A stretch of 22,929 bases of DNA, from positions 1 through 22,929 of IMG/VR virus record IMGVR_UViG_3300020205_005372; one strand, 5' to 3'. Below the pieces are notes generated by a model. The model was given only the letters and a program-made list of their open reading frames with translations, was not told the DNA's origin and searched no databases. The position numbers and the translations under genes are program-made. The stretch comes from a virus. Each line of letters begins with the position of its first letter. The first letter of the stretch is position 1. This document shows positions 1 to 6,885 of this stretch, piece after piece.

Positions 1-44
1 ATATCGAAGTTAATTATCTTCATTGAGAAACCGTTAATTACCAT
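1..44 (-). CDS. possible 5' end of a truncated minus-strand ORF
   Basis: A minus-strand ATG at 44 opens a frame that runs without a stop off the window edge (14 codons, beginning MVINGFSMKI). It has the same direction as the following minus-strand block, but 14 codons are far too few to prove coding and no strong ribosome site precedes it. The 16-bp palindrome at 50-65 lies just upstream. This may be the start of the next gene of the block or simply chance. Confidence 0.2.
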   Translation of the reverse strand, partial: MVINGFSMKIINFD

Positions 45-49
45 GAATG

Positions 50-65
50 GTCTATCTAGATAGAC
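50..65. repeat. 16-bp perfect palindrome
   Basis: GTCTATCTAGATAGAC is its own reverse complement. It lies in the gap between the minus-strand gene at 121-333 and the possible next gene at the window edge, so it could be an operator or an RNA hairpin. No poly-T follows on the minus strand, so it is not a classical terminator. Confidence 0.5.
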
Positions 66-120
66 TAGATAACCTATAGTTTCATCTTCATTGATGTAGT
101 TAACTGAATAATCATTTTTA

Positions 121-333
121 TTATTCACACCACCATTCATCTCTTATTGTTTCTGCTGGTTTGTCTAAATCAACAAAGAATTTTGTTATGGTTATAGACC
201 TATTCTTTTTCTTACCCACAGTTAAAAGATAGTCAGTAACTTTTTGTTCTGTTGAAAATAAGAGTTGTTTTTCTATAGAAGTAGAAATTTCGCCATTGTA
301 AGTCCAAGCCGTAGCAATTGTTAATAAAAACAT
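121..333 (-). CDS. hypothetical protein, 70 aa
   Basis: I do not recognise the family. The protein starts MFLLTIATAWTYNGEIS and ends with the tryptophan pair of DEWWCE. It alternates short hydrophobic and polar stretches, suggesting a small beta-rich soluble fold rather than a membrane protein; the first ten residues are hydrophobic but no charged n-region makes a convincing signal peptide. The start is well supported: reading on the minus strand, AAGGAG stands about nine bases before the ATG and is itself joined to one copy of the GTAAGAAAAA motif (347-357). It is the last complete gene of the minus-strand block before the window edge. Confidence 0.6.
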   Translation of the reverse strand: MFLLTIATAWTYNGEISTSIEKQLLFSTEQKVTDYLLTVGKKKNRSITITKFFVDLDKPAETIRDEWWCE

Positions 334-370
334 TGTTATTTTCTCCTTTTTTCTTACGTTGTTGAAGTAT

Positions 371-430
371 CTGGTAATTTAATTAACTACCAGCAACAGG
401 TAACTAATATAGAGTTAATTAATTACCTGT
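371..430 (-). repeat. two adjacent stem-loops in the gap between minus-strand genes
   Basis: The first pairs CTGGTA at 371-376 with TACCAG at 388-393. The second pairs ACAGGTAA at 396-403 with TTACCTGT at 423-430. They lie just downstream of the stop of the 459-1268 gene. There is no convincing U-tract after either, so they may be RNA-stabilising or processing structures, or factor-dependent terminators, rather than intrinsic terminators. Confidence 0.45.
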
Positions 431-458
431 AACTGAAAGTCAATGTTACGTAAGTTAA

Positions 459-1268
459 CTACTCTTCGTTAGAGTAGTCGTACTCAACATCTTTATCATC
501 ATAATCATAATCTTCGATGTCATTAGTTTGACTTACAGGTGAAGCATCTTTTTGTCTATCTAATAACTCCAATAAACGACGATAACTGAAGTTGTATTCT
601 GTATTAGTTTCGCCAGATTCATTAGCTTCAGTTAGTGTATTAAAAGGTTGATATGGGCGACCTTCGGCGTATGTAATGTATTGATAATAATGATTTGGAT
701 TATGCCAAACTCTTGTGTAACCGATAGCAGGTATAACTCGATTAAATCCTAATGTCATTAATTCATTATCAATTTCTACGCCATTATCTCTAGCTCGAAA
801 ATTAGATAATTTACCTAGATACCATTCTGGAGTAGGTATTTCAAACTCAGGATTCATTTCAATTAATTCTGGTTGAACCTTATCCCAATTAAATGGATAC
901 AATGCTTCAGTTAAGCATTCATAATGACATCTACCTGACATTGCACGATCATCAGGTATCCATATACTAATCTCAATTTCTGTAACTTCCATGTTGTTGT
1001 CAAACTTGTACCATATACTAACTAATGTACCTGATGTAGATGAGTAACTGATAAGTAGGAACTTCTCATTGAAAGTTAACTCTAGATCCGCTTGTCCAAA
1101 TCCACAATCACTGAATGATCTAGATAACTGTATCTTAGTGAAGTTATTAATAACTTCAGTTAAACTATTTCCATTTGGAATGTATGTAGTGTTAATTGCT
1201 TTATTTAAAGCAGCGATTGTATAGTTAGCAGATGAGAAGCTTTCGACAGTCTTGTTAAGTAATTGCAT
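459..1268 (-). CDS. hypothetical protein, 269 aa, acidic tail
   Basis: No family recognised. The first two thirds are mixed alpha/beta with several aromatic-rich segments; the C-terminus (about residues 245-269) is strongly acidic and tyrosine-rich (DIEDYDYDDKDVEYDYSNEE), the kind of low-complexity tail that can mimic DNA or bind basic partners. There are no membrane segments. The start ATG at 1268 is supported by AGGAC about nine bases upstream on the minus strand. The gene sits in a run of minus-strand genes separated by roughly 90-125-bp gaps that contain hairpins, so it is probably one of several small units rather than part of a tightly packed operon. Any role as a DNA mimic is inference from composition only. 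Confidence 0.7.
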   Translation of the reverse strand: MQLLNKTVESFSSANYTIAALNKAINTTYIPNGNSLTEVINNFTKIQLSRSFSDCGFGQADLELTFNEKFLLISYSSTSGTLVSIWYKFDNNMEVTEIEISIWIPDDRAMSGRCHYECLTEALYPFNWDKVQPELIEMNPEFEIPTPEWYLGKLSNFRARDNGVEIDNELMTLGFNRVIPAIGYTRVWHNPNHYYQYITYAEGRPYQPFNTLTEANESGETNTEYNFSYRRLLELLDRQKDASPVSQTNDIEDYDYDDKDVEYDYSNEE

Positions 1269-1317
1269 GATTAATGTCCTGTAATAGTAAGTGAACTGAT
1301 TAAATAATTAACCAGCA

Positions 1318-1347
1318 AAGTAAGATTAACTTACGCTAATCTTACTT
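1318..1347 (-). repeat. 11-bp inverted repeat, 8-base loop
   Basis: AAGTAAGATTA (1318-1328) pairs perfectly with TAATCTTACTT (1337-1347). It lies between the stop of the small membrane protein gene at 1358 and the start of the 459-1268 gene, so it would form a hairpin at the 3' end of the membrane-protein transcript. Only a short run of T follows on the minus strand, so termination is possible but not certain. Confidence 0.55.
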
Positions 1348-1357
1348 AACTGAATAA

Positions 1358-1561
1358 CTAATTAACTACTAAACTAAACCATGCTTTAACTAATGTACCG
1401 ATAGAATAACTGTACATAGCGATGAATACGAAGTATCCGTAACTTGATTGTCGTGTAACTAAGGTGTATTTATATCCAGCATAATAAGCTAGGATAACTA
1501 ACGCTACTCTAACTGTAATTGGGGTAGAGTCGTTATTAATGAAATCAATTAGTTGTTGCAT
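1358..1561 (-). CDS. small two-helix membrane protein, 67 aa
   Basis: Two hydrophobic segments (about residues 14-31 and 42-64) are joined by a short polar turn, giving a likely inner-membrane hairpin. It is clearly paralogous to the 68-aa protein at 6037-6243: both have a proline-isoleucine pair before helix 1, an AY...Y.YT stretch at its end, a GY opening helix 2, a central glycine, and finish on F-x-LVV plus one residue. AAGGA six bases before the ATG supports this start. Small two-helix phage membrane proteins are often holins, but I see no endolysin in the window, so that role is only a possibility; an accessory membrane or superinfection-exclusion protein is equally open. Confidence 0.65.
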   Translation of the reverse strand: MQQLIDFINNDSTPITVRVALVILAYYAGYKYTLVTRQSSYGYFVFIAMYSYSIGTLVKAWFSLVVN

Positions 1562-1607
1562 GAGTTCCTTAGTTAGAATGAGTTGATGTGTATCTGTTAG
1601 TTAACTC

Positions 1608-1682
1608 GTAAGAAAACATGAGCGGCACTTAGATACTTGTATAATTTTATACCTAAGTAGATCCGCCCACCTGCTTTCTTAC
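1608..1682. repeat. 75-bp element bounded by inverted GTAAGAAA copies
   Basis: The element begins with GTAAGAAAA (1608-1616) and ends with TTTCTTAC (1675-1682), so its ends are 8-bp inverted copies of the dispersed motif. Inside are GTATAATTTTATAC, an inverted repeat with GTATAA and TTATAC arms, and an AGATCCGC word. It occupies the gap after the 1687-1911 gene. A stretch near 8140 shares a similar core (GTAT-x-ATTTTATAC followed by TAAGTA). It could be a small mobile repeat or a regulatory RNA structure; the sequence alone does not decide. Confidence 0.4.
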
Positions 1683-1686
1683 TTAA

Positions 1687-1911
1687 TTAATCTTGATTAT
1701 CTTTAATATCAAGATAAGACTCACGAGACATGAAACCATATTCAGTTTTAATTTGATCGTGCATAGGTACACGAATTAAAGTTGTATCTGATGTAGCATA
1801 ATCCGCGTTAGGACGTAATTCACCTAATGTTTGTAGATCCCACTTGGGAGAACTACCTACTGACATTAATTCGCCATCTAATTCTATAGCGTATCCAAAT
1901 TGTTGTTTCAT
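1687..1911 (-). CDS. hypothetical protein, 74 aa
   Basis: No family recognised. The protein begins MKQQFGYAIELDGELMSVG and is polar throughout, with no membrane segment and no cysteine. The short beta-like N-terminus is followed by an acidic C-terminus (DIKDNQD). No clear ribosome site precedes the ATG at 1911. The frame and its codon usage match neighbouring genes. It is flanked downstream by the GTAAGAAA-bounded element. Confidence 0.5.
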   Translation of the reverse strand: MKQQFGYAIELDGELMSVGSSPKWDLQTLGELRPNADYATSDTTLIRVPMHDQIKTEYGFMSRESYLDIKDNQD

Positions 1912-2007
1912 TGATCTAATTGTGTATGATGTTTAACTTATTTATCTTTAACGTCTTAACAAGTAACAAGACACAGCGAAATAAAAATCCCGTAAGAAAA
2001 AGGATGG

Positions 2008-2178
2008 TTACTTGGTAACATACCACTCATTAATAAAGTGATAAAGTTCTCTACTATTAGCAGCTATGTTAATAAATCTATCTACACTAATGTTAGTTAT
2101 ACCATTAATTTGTAGATGATTTAGTAGATGTGATTGAGCGGGGTTAGTTGTAGGATACTTAGAATAATCGAATGACAT
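2008..2178 (-). CDS. hypothetical protein, 56 aa
   Basis: The frame extends upstream to a GTG at 2229, but that GTG lies inside the intrinsic terminator at 2219-2244, so the internal ATG at 2178 is the better start. The protein then begins MSFDYSKYPTTNPAQ. It looks like a small soluble helical protein with aromatic residues near the C-terminus (FINEWYVTK). No family recognised and no good ribosome site, so the coding call is moderate. Confidence 0.45.
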   Translation of the reverse strand: MSFDYSKYPTTNPAQSHLLNHLQINGITNISVDRFINIAANSRELYHFINEWYVTK

Positions 2179-2218
2179 GGCGTAGATAAAAAAATTGCTT
2201 AACTTAATTCTACCCAAC

Positions 2219-2244
2219 AAAAAAGCCACCTTGTTAGGGGCGGC
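2219..2244 (-). terminator. intrinsic terminator of the 2286-3149 gene
   Basis: On the minus strand GCCGCC pairs with GGTGGC (one G-U pair) and is followed at once by six T. It lies about 40 bases after the stop of the 287-aa gene and separates it from the next minus-strand gene. Confidence 0.8.
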
Positions 2245-2285
2245 TCTGGTTACTGGTAGTAATTATTACATGAGTAGATCGGCGG

Positions 2286-3149
2286 TTAGTATGCTTCTAA
2301 GTTATCACCACTAATAGGAAACTTGAAACCTAACTTATTTTTAACTTGATATGTATTGTTATCAAGTATTTTAGTTATTTCAACCTTACGCTTCTGAATA
2401 CCGCGTTTAGTAGTAGTTAGTTCCCATGCTGTATTACCAACTGAGAACTTAGACTTCTCATAGATGCTGAAATTAACACTATTTTTTCTTACTCTAGATG
2501 CTTCATGTTGCGTAACTCTAACCGGAGTAGTAGTTGTATCGTTGTAATATTTAAGTACACTACGTCCACCTTTAGAATACTGTTGTTTAAGTCTAGTTGC
2601 GTTATCTTGTTTAAGTCCTACAAATCCAATAACATCTATTATTGATTTAAAGAATGGTTCTATTATGTTAGTGAAAATATCCTTATCGTAGATATCTGCA
2701 ACTTCAATAAACAAGTATGATTTATAGTTTTCAACTAACTTAACTGTAGTTAAATCAAATTGATGCGGATATGCGATATCTAAGATAAGTGAATCTAACT
2801 TAAATGACTCATTAATTAAACCTGATTCTACACAGTGTTTATAGTCCGGTATAGCGTTAATTTTAAGTTGTTCTACTATAGTGTTGATAGTAGACTTCTC
2901 TTTACCATATCTAATAAACAATGCGTAATAGTTACGTCGGATAGCAGGAGTTATTTTAACTGCATTATTGATTGCAGTAATAGAATCAGATAGAGTTGTT
3001 GTAGTTAGAGTAGTCATAATCAAGTGTTGTAGAGTAACGTGAGGTAAATAAAAACCTAGTTTATTAGTTGCATTAATATTGCTTCGCGTAGCTAACGTAA
3101 CTAACTCACTATGTGATGATAGAAATAACTTAGTCTTGGTTAACTGCAT
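2286..3149 (-). CDS. hypothetical protein, 287 aa, possible C-terminal small beta-barrel
   Basis: No family recognised for the whole protein. Residues about 1-200 are mostly helical. The last 56 residues (232-287) follow a pattern typical of SH3/KOW-like small barrels: F-S-V-G-N near the start, a basic turn (KRGIQKRK), then I-T-K-I-L-D-N-N-T-Y-Q-V, a KLG turn and a closing SGDNLE. Such barrels bind nucleic acids or proteins in phage integrases and other factors, but that role is inference here. A basic segment (about residues 195-225) precedes it. A copy of the GTAAGAAAAAA motif lies inside the gene at 2482-2492, in sense orientation (encoding part of VRKNSV). It has its own terminator downstream, and no evident ribosome site. 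Confidence 0.65.
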   Translation of the reverse strand: MQLTKTKLFLSSHSELVTLATRSNINATNKLGFYLPHVTLQHLIMTTLTTTTLSDSITAINNAVKITPAIRRNYYALFIRYGKEKSTINTIVEQLKINAIPDYKHCVESGLINESFKLDSLILDIAYPHQFDLTTVKLVENYKSYLFIEVADIYDKDIFTNIIEPFFKSIIDVIGFVGLKQDNATRLKQQYSKGGRSVLKYYNDTTTTPVRVTQHEASRVRKNSVNFSIYEKSKFSVGNTAWELTTTKRGIQKRKVEITKILDNNTYQVKNKLGFKFPISGDNLEAY

Positions 3150-3189
3150 AATAAAAAATATTAATTTGGTAAGAAAAATGTAGTCATGA

Positions 3190-3213
3190 GAAAAGCCCGA
3201 ACTGGCCGGGCTT
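3190..3213 (-). terminator. intrinsic terminator of the 3242-5065 gene
   Basis: AAGCCCG (3193-3199) pairs with CGGGCTT (3207-3213) around a seven-base loop; on the minus strand the stem runs into TTTTC. It lies about 30 bases after the stop of the 607-aa gene. Confidence 0.85.
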
Positions 3214-3241
3214 ATAATACATACTGAGTGTTAGATCCGCG

Positions 3242-5065
3242 TTATTGCACCACTGTAAACGGACAACAATACTTAGGATCATACTTAATCTCACCTGCTT
3301 TGTTCATTGGTGCTACTTTAATACCTGTTAAGATACTCCAATTAACCGATATATGTTTGATCTCTGAGTTAATTGTTACTAACTTACTAGGTTTGACTAC
3401 TGCGTTATGGGATAAGCCATAAAGTGACAGAAACATAGTAACATCACTACTAACTTCTATTTTCTTACTCTCTAGAGTGCTAGTTAATTGTGTTACTGGT
3501 ATGAAGATCGGGATCTGTTGCTGTTCCCATTGTCCGATCTTATTTTTAACCATCTTATTAACCATCTTAATTTCTTCTCTTAGTCCACCATTACCATCAC
3601 TTGCATAACTAACACGGTTAACTTGTGTAGTAGCGGTCTTTTGCAGCAATGTAAACCAGAGAACTGTCTTGATATCCTTAGTAGCTTTATTCTTAACTTC
3701 CTTAGTGTGAATAATACCAAGTTTATCAACTGTACCTGATTGATAACGTATACCGATATAACCGACTATATCGTTATCTTTGATATTAAACTGTTTTTGA
3801 GTTGGTAGTAACCATGTTGGATGACTTAAATTACCAGTTATAGCGTTAGTTTCCATACTGTAACGCTTAAATACTAGAACACTGTCACGATAAGCAGGAC
3901 TATCACTAGCTATTATTTCTATCTCAGTGTTAGTAACTCTCTGAGATAATAAGCACCAATCATCAAGTGATCTTGGGGCTTTACTAGATCCTCTTGTTTG
4001 TGGTATAACGCGCTTAACAGTTCCAATTTTGCGGATCTTAACACTGTCTATTATTTGTTCCCTAGTATCAGTGGGAACTGTAAAAGTTAAGTTAACAGCA
4101 TAACTGTTTTTTCTTACCTGTATGATTCTATCTAGATGATTAGTTAAATCTAAGTTGATACTACTAGCTAGAACTGAATTAGCGTGATTAATACCTATGT
4201 TGCTAGTTAAAATGTCTAATGCTATCAACTTAGGACATCTAAGAATGTTATCTCTACCAAAATACTTGTTTAGTAAATAGTCGTTATCTATCTTAGCTTC
4301 ATTAGTAACACTGAATTTTAGTATTCTAATGATGGTACTAAACTTAACTTTATCTACCTTAGTCCAGTCAGGAGATATGATGTAATCGCCCCATGTATCA
4401 TCAATTGATATAATCCAGTTAATACGTTGTAAATATTCAAGATCCGCATCACTAGGTTTAGTGCATCTGAATGTTAGATACTTTTTAAATGTATCAGACC
4501 GTTGTAATATCTCACTAACGTTAATATTACCATTATTAAATAGTAGTTGTTCGCTTTGTGTCTGTTGGTGTTCACTCATCACTTGATTAGTGACTTGTAA
4601 ATAAACTTTACGTAGCCAGAAAATAGAGTCTTGACCACTACCATCAAAACTGTTACTAGCTGGTCTAGTTGTATGATTAGTTATCATACTAACTGACTTA
4701 ATACTTTTAGTTTCTAATTGTGTTTGAATAGTGGGAAGAACTAATTCATGTTCAACACTAGAATAACTAGCATCACTAACAGGCATCAATTCTTGATCAA
4801 TGCTATGTCCAGTTTGTAATTCTCTCTCAAGTATCCGTATATCCTTAGTAGTATCTATTGTTGTATTAGTTGTTACGTGCTTAGATAGATTAGTGATAGC
4901 TATATTTTGTTCTATATCTAACAAGTATTCTAGATAATCGGACAATTCAAGCTTTAATGACTTAATAGATACTGATTTAATGTTGTAAGTTGCATTAATG
5001 TTAGTTAGTTTAGTTTCTAATTCATTGATTGTAGTAAGCAATTCAATCTTGGTAACAGCACTCAT
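3242..5065 (-). CDS. hypothetical protein, 607 aa
   Basis: This is the largest gene of the minus-strand block and I do not recognise it. Residues about 5-55 form a likely coiled coil (leucine/isoleucine heptads beginning MSAVTKIELLTTINELETK). A Thr/Ser-rich linker follows, then mixed alpha/beta sequence with many aromatic residues, and the protein ends with a paired cysteine (KYCCPFTVVQ). No membrane segment or catalytic motif is evident. AAGGA about eight bases before the ATG at 5065 supports the start, and a strong terminator follows the stop. A sense-orientation GTAAGAAAAAA copy is at 4107-4117. Its size and coiled-coil start would suit a structural or replication scaffold protein, but nothing proves either. 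Confidence 0.7.
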   Translation of the reverse strand: MSAVTKIELLTTINELETKLTNINATYNIKSVSIKSLKLELSDYLEYLLDIEQNIAITNLSKHVTTNTTIDTTKDIRILERELQTGHSIDQELMPVSDASYSSVEHELVLPTIQTQLETKSIKSVSMITNHTTRPASNSFDGSGQDSIFWLRKVYLQVTNQVMSEHQQTQSEQLLFNNGNINVSEILQRSDTFKKYLTFRCTKPSDADLEYLQRINWIISIDDTWGDYIISPDWTKVDKVKFSTIIRILKFSVTNEAKIDNDYLLNKYFGRDNILRCPKLIALDILTSNIGINHANSVLASSINLDLTNHLDRIIQVRKNSYAVNLTFTVPTDTREQIIDSVKIRKIGTVKRVIPQTRGSSKAPRSLDDWCLLSQRVTNTEIEIIASDSPAYRDSVLVFKRYSMETNAITGNLSHPTWLLPTQKQFNIKDNDIVGYIGIRYQSGTVDKLGIIHTKEVKNKATKDIKTVLWFTLLQKTATTQVNRVSYASDGNGGLREEIKMVNKMVKNKIGQWEQQQIPIFIPVTQLTSTLESKKIEVSSDVTMFLSLYGLSHNAVVKPSKLVTINSEIKHISVNWSILTGIKVAPMNKAGEIKYDPKYCCPFTVVQ

Positions 5066-5093
5066 TTTTCGATTCCTTATTTACTAGATGATA

Positions 5094-5109
5094 TGTTAGT
5101 TAACTAACA
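5094..5109. repeat. 16-bp perfect palindrome upstream of the 607-aa gene
   Basis: TGTTAGTTAACTAACA is its own reverse complement and is part of a larger imperfect inverted repeat (ATGAT on the left, ATCAT about 5135 on the right). It sits about 30 bases upstream of the minus-strand ATG at 5065, where an operator or 5' leader hairpin would be expected. It belongs to the GTTAGTTA/TAACTAAC hairpin series of this block. Confidence 0.55.
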
Positions 5110-5166
5110 AAAAAGACTAACTAGCATCATACTAATTAATCTTATTTGGTGTTTAACTATGCTGTG

Positions 5167-5820
5167 TTACGCTGTAACCAATTCCTCTTCTGTAACTAAT
5201 TCATTAACAGGTAGTAATGGAGTTAGTATCTCAGGTGGATTAGTTAACTCTAATTGATTTAACAGTTGAGTTAATTGCACTTTATCGCTAGTACCTAATA
5301 AGTGTTTGATGGAACTAGAGTTAATTAACCAGTCTATGATACGTATCGCACTAATTTCATTGATTTTTTCTAGCGCATCAATCCAGTCAGTAACTGTTGC
5401 ATATTGGATATCAGTGCTAACAGCGTCAATACGCCTCATGTAAACAGCGTTATATACACTGAGTGCAACTATAAGCCAGTCAAGACCTAAATCGGTATTT
5501 AACTTGTAACTGTGTTTACTGATATCAGCAACTAAGTTAATTAAGTCTACATTAGGAGAACCATCACGCATAGCAGGTGTTTCATAACTTAATCCTTCAT
5601 TGAATGATAGATTTAACTCTAGTAACTGCTTTTTATCGTTACGTAGTCTGATAGAACTACCATCTGATGCAGCTAGGAATAAGTAGTTATCTACTTTACT
5701 AGACTTGCTATTTTGTGATTCACGACTGATAACAGCAATTTGTTGGTTAAGTCTAGCCGCATTCTGATTGATGTTAACTAATGTATCAGCAGATGGATTT
5801 ACCCAAGTTGTAGTAGCCAT
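5167..5820 (-). CDS. hypothetical protein, 217 aa
   Basis: No family recognised. The N-terminus (MATTTWVNPSADTLVNINQN) is polar and helical; the middle contains a fairly hydrophobic stretch (about residues 113-128, LDWLIVALSVYNAVYM) that could be a buried helix rather than a membrane span; the C-terminus is acidic and proline-rich and ends VTEEELVTA. The ATG at 5820 has only a weak ribosome site (CGGA). It is the first large gene after the small membrane protein at 6037-6243. Confidence 0.65.
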   Translation of the reverse strand: MATTTWVNPSADTLVNINQNAARLNQQIAVISRESQNSKSSKVDNYLFLAASDGSSIRLRNDKKQLLELNLSFNEGLSYETPAMRDGSPNVDLINLVADISKHSYKLNTDLGLDWLIVALSVYNAVYMRRIDAVSTDIQYATVTDWIDALEKINEISAIRIIDWLINSSSIKHLLGTSDKVQLTQLLNQLELTNPPEILTPLLPVNELVTEEELVTA

Positions 5821-5893
5821 GTTCCGATTACCCTATTGAATGAAGTTGTCTATCTGATTAGATAATTGGTGCTTGCACTATTAACTAACCACA

Positions 5894-5920
5894 ATGTGAA
5901 CTAATTAAGTTAGTTCACAT
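5894..5920. repeat. 11-bp inverted repeat, 5-base loop
   Basis: ATGTGAACTAA (5894-5904) and TTAGTTCACAT (5910-5920) are perfect reverse complements. The repeat lies in the 216-bp gap between the two minus-strand genes that end at 6037 and start at 5820. It could be an operator for the 5820 gene or a hairpin at the end of the 6037-6243 transcript. No U-tract follows. Confidence 0.55.
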
Positions 5921-5986
5921 AATGGGTATTTAATGACTAGATTAATTCAAATTCTCATTAAGTGTACATTGAGTTAACTAACTCTA

Positions 5987-6027
5987 GTTACTAACTAACC
6001 TTACATAGTAAGTAGCTAGTTAGTAAC
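5987..6027 (-). repeat. nested stem-loop after the small membrane protein gene
   Basis: GTTACTAACTA (5987-5997) pairs with TAGTTAGTAAC (6017-6027), and inside the loop CTTAC (6000-6004) pairs with GTAAG (6008-6012). It begins ten bases past the stop at 6037, so it likely folds at the 3' end of that transcript. No strong U-tract follows. Confidence 0.55.
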
Positions 6028-6036
6028 AAGAGGTAT

Positions 6037-6243
6037 TTAACCTACAACTAATGTAAAGTAACCATTGATTAAGATACCTGTGAAGAACCATGTCATAAAT
6101 ACACTAACTAGATAACCTTTATCTACAGTTATCTGATTTTTGATTGTGTAGTTATAAGTAAACAAGTAAGCTACCACAGGTAACAGTAGTTGAATAACTA
6201 TAGGTACGTTAGATGGGTTAAGCCACAAGTTGAGTAGTTCCAT
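6037..6243 (-). CDS. small two-helix membrane protein, 68 aa, paralogue of 1358-1561
   Basis: Hydrophobic segments at about residues 13-31 and 44-67 are joined by a short polar turn, predicting a membrane hairpin. It aligns end to end with the 67-aa protein at 1358-1561, as described there, so the two came from a duplication or repeated acquisition. The ATG is preceded by an A/G-rich tract joined to a GTAAGAAAAAAA copy (6258-6269), the same arrangement as before the 121-333 gene. Holin-like function is possible but unproven. It is the first gene of the minus-strand block, facing the 690-bp divergent region. Confidence 0.65.
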   Translation of the reverse strand: MELLNLWLNPSNVPIVIQLLLPVVAYLFTYNYTIKNQITVDKGYLVSVFMTWFFTGILINGYFTLVVG

Positions 6244-6312
6244 AATACAAGTCTCTCTTTTTTTCTTACTAGGTTAGAACTTCCGGTTAAGGAAGATGTT
6301 AACCGTTCAGAT

Positions 6313-6358
6313 ACTACTAACTAACTCTATACAGATGATCCTTGTGTTAGTTAGTAGT
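6313..6358. repeat. 13-bp perfect inverted repeat
   Basis: ACTACTAACTAAC (6313-6325) and GTTAGTTAGTAGT (6346-6358) flank a 20-base loop. It is the longest perfect inverted repeat I found and contains the GTTAGTTAG core common to the hairpins of the minus-strand block. A smaller repeat, CGGTTAA (6284-6290) with TTAACCG (6299-6305), stands just before it. Confidence 0.6.
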
Positions 6359-6395
6359 GTAACTATGTCACTTAGTTACTGCGGTTATTGTAGTC

Positions 6396-6530
6396 ATGAA
6401 ACAACCTTTATTATTTAACAGTGTGTACCAGTTCAGTAAGTTCTCATGTACTGGCATCAATAACAGGTTATTTATTTATCAAGGTTCTGAATTGTTAGTT
6501 AGGAATTACTTGATGTGTCATCCTAACTAA
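6396..6530 (+). CDS. doubtful small ORF, 44 aa
   Basis: ATG at 6396 opens 44 codons (MKQPLLFNSVYQFSKFSC...) ending in TAA at 6528-6530. There is no ribosome site, the sequence matches nothing I know, and the last codons overlap an 11-bp inverted repeat (6494-6531). It is listed only because it is the one open frame of any length in the divergent region. Confidence 0.15.
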   Translation: MKQPLLFNSVYQFSKFSCTGINNRLFIYQGSELLVRNYLMCHPN

Positions 6531-6531
6531 C
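6494..6531. repeat. 11-bp perfect inverted repeat
   Basis: GTTAGTTAGGA (6494-6504) and TCCTAACTAAC (6521-6531) flank a 16-base loop. It has the same GTTAGTTAG core as the other hairpins of this region. Confidence 0.55.
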
Positions 6532-6721
6532 GAATAATTTGTGATTTGCAAGTTACTAAACTGTAGCGGTTTTCGTTGACTTATCGGACAATAATTATCC
6601 GTCACTGTTTCCAGTTGAACTACTAACCTGAGTTATTCGCTTGATACGGCGGTTTTCGAGGTGTTCTCTACTAACTTAACCGTGCGTGAGGCATTTCCTC
6701 CACCTCTTCAATATACACTGA

Positions 6722-6745
6722 CTACTACATAGTCTACTACATAGT
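6722..6745. repeat. 12-bp tandem direct repeat, two copies
   Basis: CTACTACATAGT is present twice without a gap (6722-6733, 6734-6745). Two adjacent copies could serve as protein-binding half sites upstream of the terminase genes; no further copies are seen nearby. Confidence 0.6.
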
Positions 6746-6774
6746 TTCAAATAGCTAGAACCCAGTCACAGTAA

Positions 6775-6810
6775 GGGTTTCAGAGGTTGGGGAATGTGGG
6801 ATTTTGGGGG
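6775..6810 (+). other. four G-runs, possible G-quadruplex
   Basis: Runs of 3, 4, 3 and 5 G (6775-6777, 6789-6792, 6798-6800, 6806-6810) are separated by 11, 5 and 5 bases. This is exceptional in such an AT-rich window. The last run with its flank (TGGGGGTAA, 6805-6813) also has an inverted copy TTACCCCCA at 6875-6883, so the region could instead form a long-range stem. Confidence 0.45.
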
Positions 6811-6885
6811 TAACAAATACATAAATCATATATTACACACATAAACTAAAACTACATATAAACTATATATACCATTACCCCCACT

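Noticed and set aside
2179-2229. N-terminal extension of the 2008-2178 gene to a GTG at 2229
   Set aside because: The GTG and following codons are the stem and poly-T of an intrinsic terminator (2219-2244), so the internal ATG at 2178 is used.
3228-3422. Plus-strand ORF of 64 codons
   Set aside because: It is antisense to the C-terminus of the 607-aa gene and has no independent ribosome site or protein-like pattern.
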